Program-made: the position numbers and the translations under genes
In this document: piece by piece, positions 4,615 through 5,702 of the stretch
Numbering within the stretch: the stretch's first letter is position 1
How the letters are laid out: each line of letters starts with the position of its first letter
Source: Firmicutes bacterium UBA5227
GTDB lineage: Bacteria > Bacillota > Clostridia > Tissierellales > Sedimentibacteraceae
Length of the DNA: 5,702 nt
NCBI GenBank assembly: GCA_002409285.1
Contig: DHUT01000001.1
Location: 5,234-10,935, forward strand
Reading direction: 5' to 3'
The notes under the pieces: model-generated
Told to the model about the DNA's origin: nothing
What the model saw: the letters and a program-made list of their open reading frames with translations, nothing else
Database searches by the model: none

Positions 4615-5702
4615 ATGGCTAAGAAAGAAAAAGAATTTGTAAAAGAAATAACACCTATGGAAGAAGACTTCAGCAGGTGGTATACAGATGTAATTATGAA
4701 AAATGAACTGGTTGACTATTCGCCTGTAAAAGGTTTTATGGTCATCAGGCCTTACGGATATGCTTTATGGGAAAAAATTCAAGAATATGCAGATGAAAAG
4801 TTCAAAGCAACCGGTCATAAGAATATGTATTTTCCTTTGTTGATTCCTGAAAGTTTGTTAAATAAGGAAAAGGAACATGTGGAAGGATTCGCTCCTGAAG
4901 TTGCTTGGGTTACACACGGCGGAGATCAGGAATTAAGCGAAAGATTAGCAGTAAGACCAACATCTGAAACAATAATATGCACTATGTACGCAAAATGGCT
5001 TAATTCATACAGGGATTTGCCATATTTGTATAACCAGTGGTGCAGCGTTGTAAGATGGGAAAAAACAACAAGACCATTTTTAAGAACATCCGAATTCTTG
5101 TGGCAGGAAGGCCACACTTTACATGAAACCGAAGAGGAAGCCCAGGCAGAAACTCTGCAAATGCTTGATATATACAGACAGGTAGCTGAAGACTTAATGG
5201 CTATGCCTGTTGTTACAGGACTAAAAAGTGACAAGGAAAGATTTGCAGGTGCAAAATCAACATACACAATGGAAGCATTGATGCATGACGGCCAAGCACT
5301 GCAGGCAGGAACTTCACATAATTTGGGGCAGCATTTCTCTAAAGCCTTTGAAATTAAATTTCAGGGGAGAGACGGGAAAGAACAATATCCGTATCAAACA
5401 TCATGGGGCAGCTCCACAAGACTTATCGGCGGCTTGATAATGGTTCATTCCGACAACAGGGGACTGGTACTGCCTCCAAAGATAGCACCTGTACAGGTTG
5501 TAATAATTCCAATAGCACAAAAAAAAGAAGGCGTTCTTGAAAAAGCAAATGAATTATATGATACATTAAAAGCAAAAGGAATAAGAGTGGAGCTTGATGA
5601 CAATACAGAATATTCACCGGGCTGGAAATTCAATCAATACGAAATGAAGGGCTATCCTATACGTATTGAAATAGGGCCTAGGGATATTGAAAATAATCAG
5701 GC
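4615..5702 (+). CDS. proS: Prolyl-tRNA synthetase, type 3 (3' end outside window)
   Basis: Cytoplasmic class II aminoacyl-tRNA synthetase that joins proline to tRNA-Pro using ATP. The window holds the first 362 codons plus two bases; the family is usually about 480 residues, so roughly the last quarter is missing through the window edge, not through damage. Seen in order: N-terminal ITPMEEDFSRWY (12-23), VRPTSE (113-118), motif 2 as RWEKTTRPFLRTSEFLW (147-163), GTSHNLGQHFSKAF (232-245), motif 3 as WGSSTRLIGGL (264-274), then the start of the anticodon-binding domain (LPPKIAPVQVVIIPI, 286-300). There is no editing (INS) insertion between motifs 2 and 3, which marks the archaeal/eukaryotic-like type 3 form rather than the long bacterial type. 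The ATG has AAAGGAG 5 nt ahead. Control is by the proline T-box upstream. Confidence 0.97.
   Translation, partial: MAKKEKEFVKEITPMEEDFSRWYTDVIMKNELVDYSPVKGFMVIRPYGYALWEKIQEYADEKFKATGHKNMYFPLLIPESLLNKEKEHVEGFAPEVAWVTHGGDQELSERLAVRPTSETIICTMYAKWLNSYRDLPYLYNQWCSVVRWEKTTRPFLRTSEFLWQEGHTLHETEEEAQAETLQMLDIYRQVAEDLMAMPVVTGLKSDKERFAGAKSTYTMEALMHDGQALQAGTSHNLGQHFSKAFEIKFQGRDGKEQYPYQTSWGSSTRLIGGLIMVHSDNRGLVLPPKIAPVQVVIIPIAQKKEGVLEKANELYDTLKAKGIRVELDDNTEYSPGWKFNQYEMKGYPIRIEIGPRDIENNQ

Noticed and set aside
4926..5633. Minus-strand frames opposite proS
   Set aside because: They are shadows of proS, whose motifs 2 and 3 are clear on the plus strand.

Overview
The window is AT-rich, low-GC Gram-positive-type DNA. 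The signs are strong AGGAGG/AAAGGAG ribosome-binding sites, sigma-A-like promoters with 17-nt spacers, a T-box tRNA-sensing leader, a type 3 prolyl-tRNA synthetase and a LysM-bearing secreted enzyme. Together these point to a member of the Firmicutes, most likely an anaerobe of the Clostridia/Tissierellia kind. I cannot name the genus from sequence alone.

Layout. (1) 39-890 (+): membrane-anchored calcineurin-like metallophosphoesterase of the YkuE/LpxG type. (2) 891-1027: short spacer with a possible promoter and two overlapping tiny reading frames, one of which reads like a remnant of a real protein. (3) 1028-2092 (+): AbrB-family integral membrane protein built from two homologous halves; its start is probably the TTG at 1028, not the GTG at 989. 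(4) 2165-2195: perfect 14-bp hairpin between convergent genes, best placed as the terminator of the minus-strand gene. (5) 2207-3946 (-): secreted 5'-nucleotidase with signal peptide, metallophosphatase domain, 5'-nucleotidase C-terminal domain, EPxPV-repeat linker and LysM wall-binding module; its promoter is at 3985-4013. (6) 3947-4614: divergent intergenic region of 668 nt. It holds two outward promoters, a complete proline-type T-box riboswitch (about 4192-4418) and then about 200 nt of structured, unexplained leader (4422-4591). (7) 4615 to window end (+): proS, cut off by the window edge after 362 full codons.

How the parts work together. The T-box leader should sense uncharged tRNA-Pro, by a Pro codon (CCC/CCG) in the specifier loop and a UGGU bulge for the acceptor end, and permit read-through into proS. 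The window also carries two separate phosphoesterases. The nucleotidase probably works outside the membrane in nucleotide salvage or phosphate scavenging. The first enzyme is membrane-anchored with unknown substrate.

The part least explained by known features is the segment between the T-box terminator and the proS ribosome-binding site. It can form a 7-bp closing helix, an internal 7-bp helix, a possible 5-bp pseudoknot and a long imperfect 16-bp 3' arm, and it contains a stretch resembling conserved RNase P RNA sequence. It is the best candidate here for a distinct structured RNA. I suspect a raiA-motif-like RNA but cannot confirm it from sequence alone.
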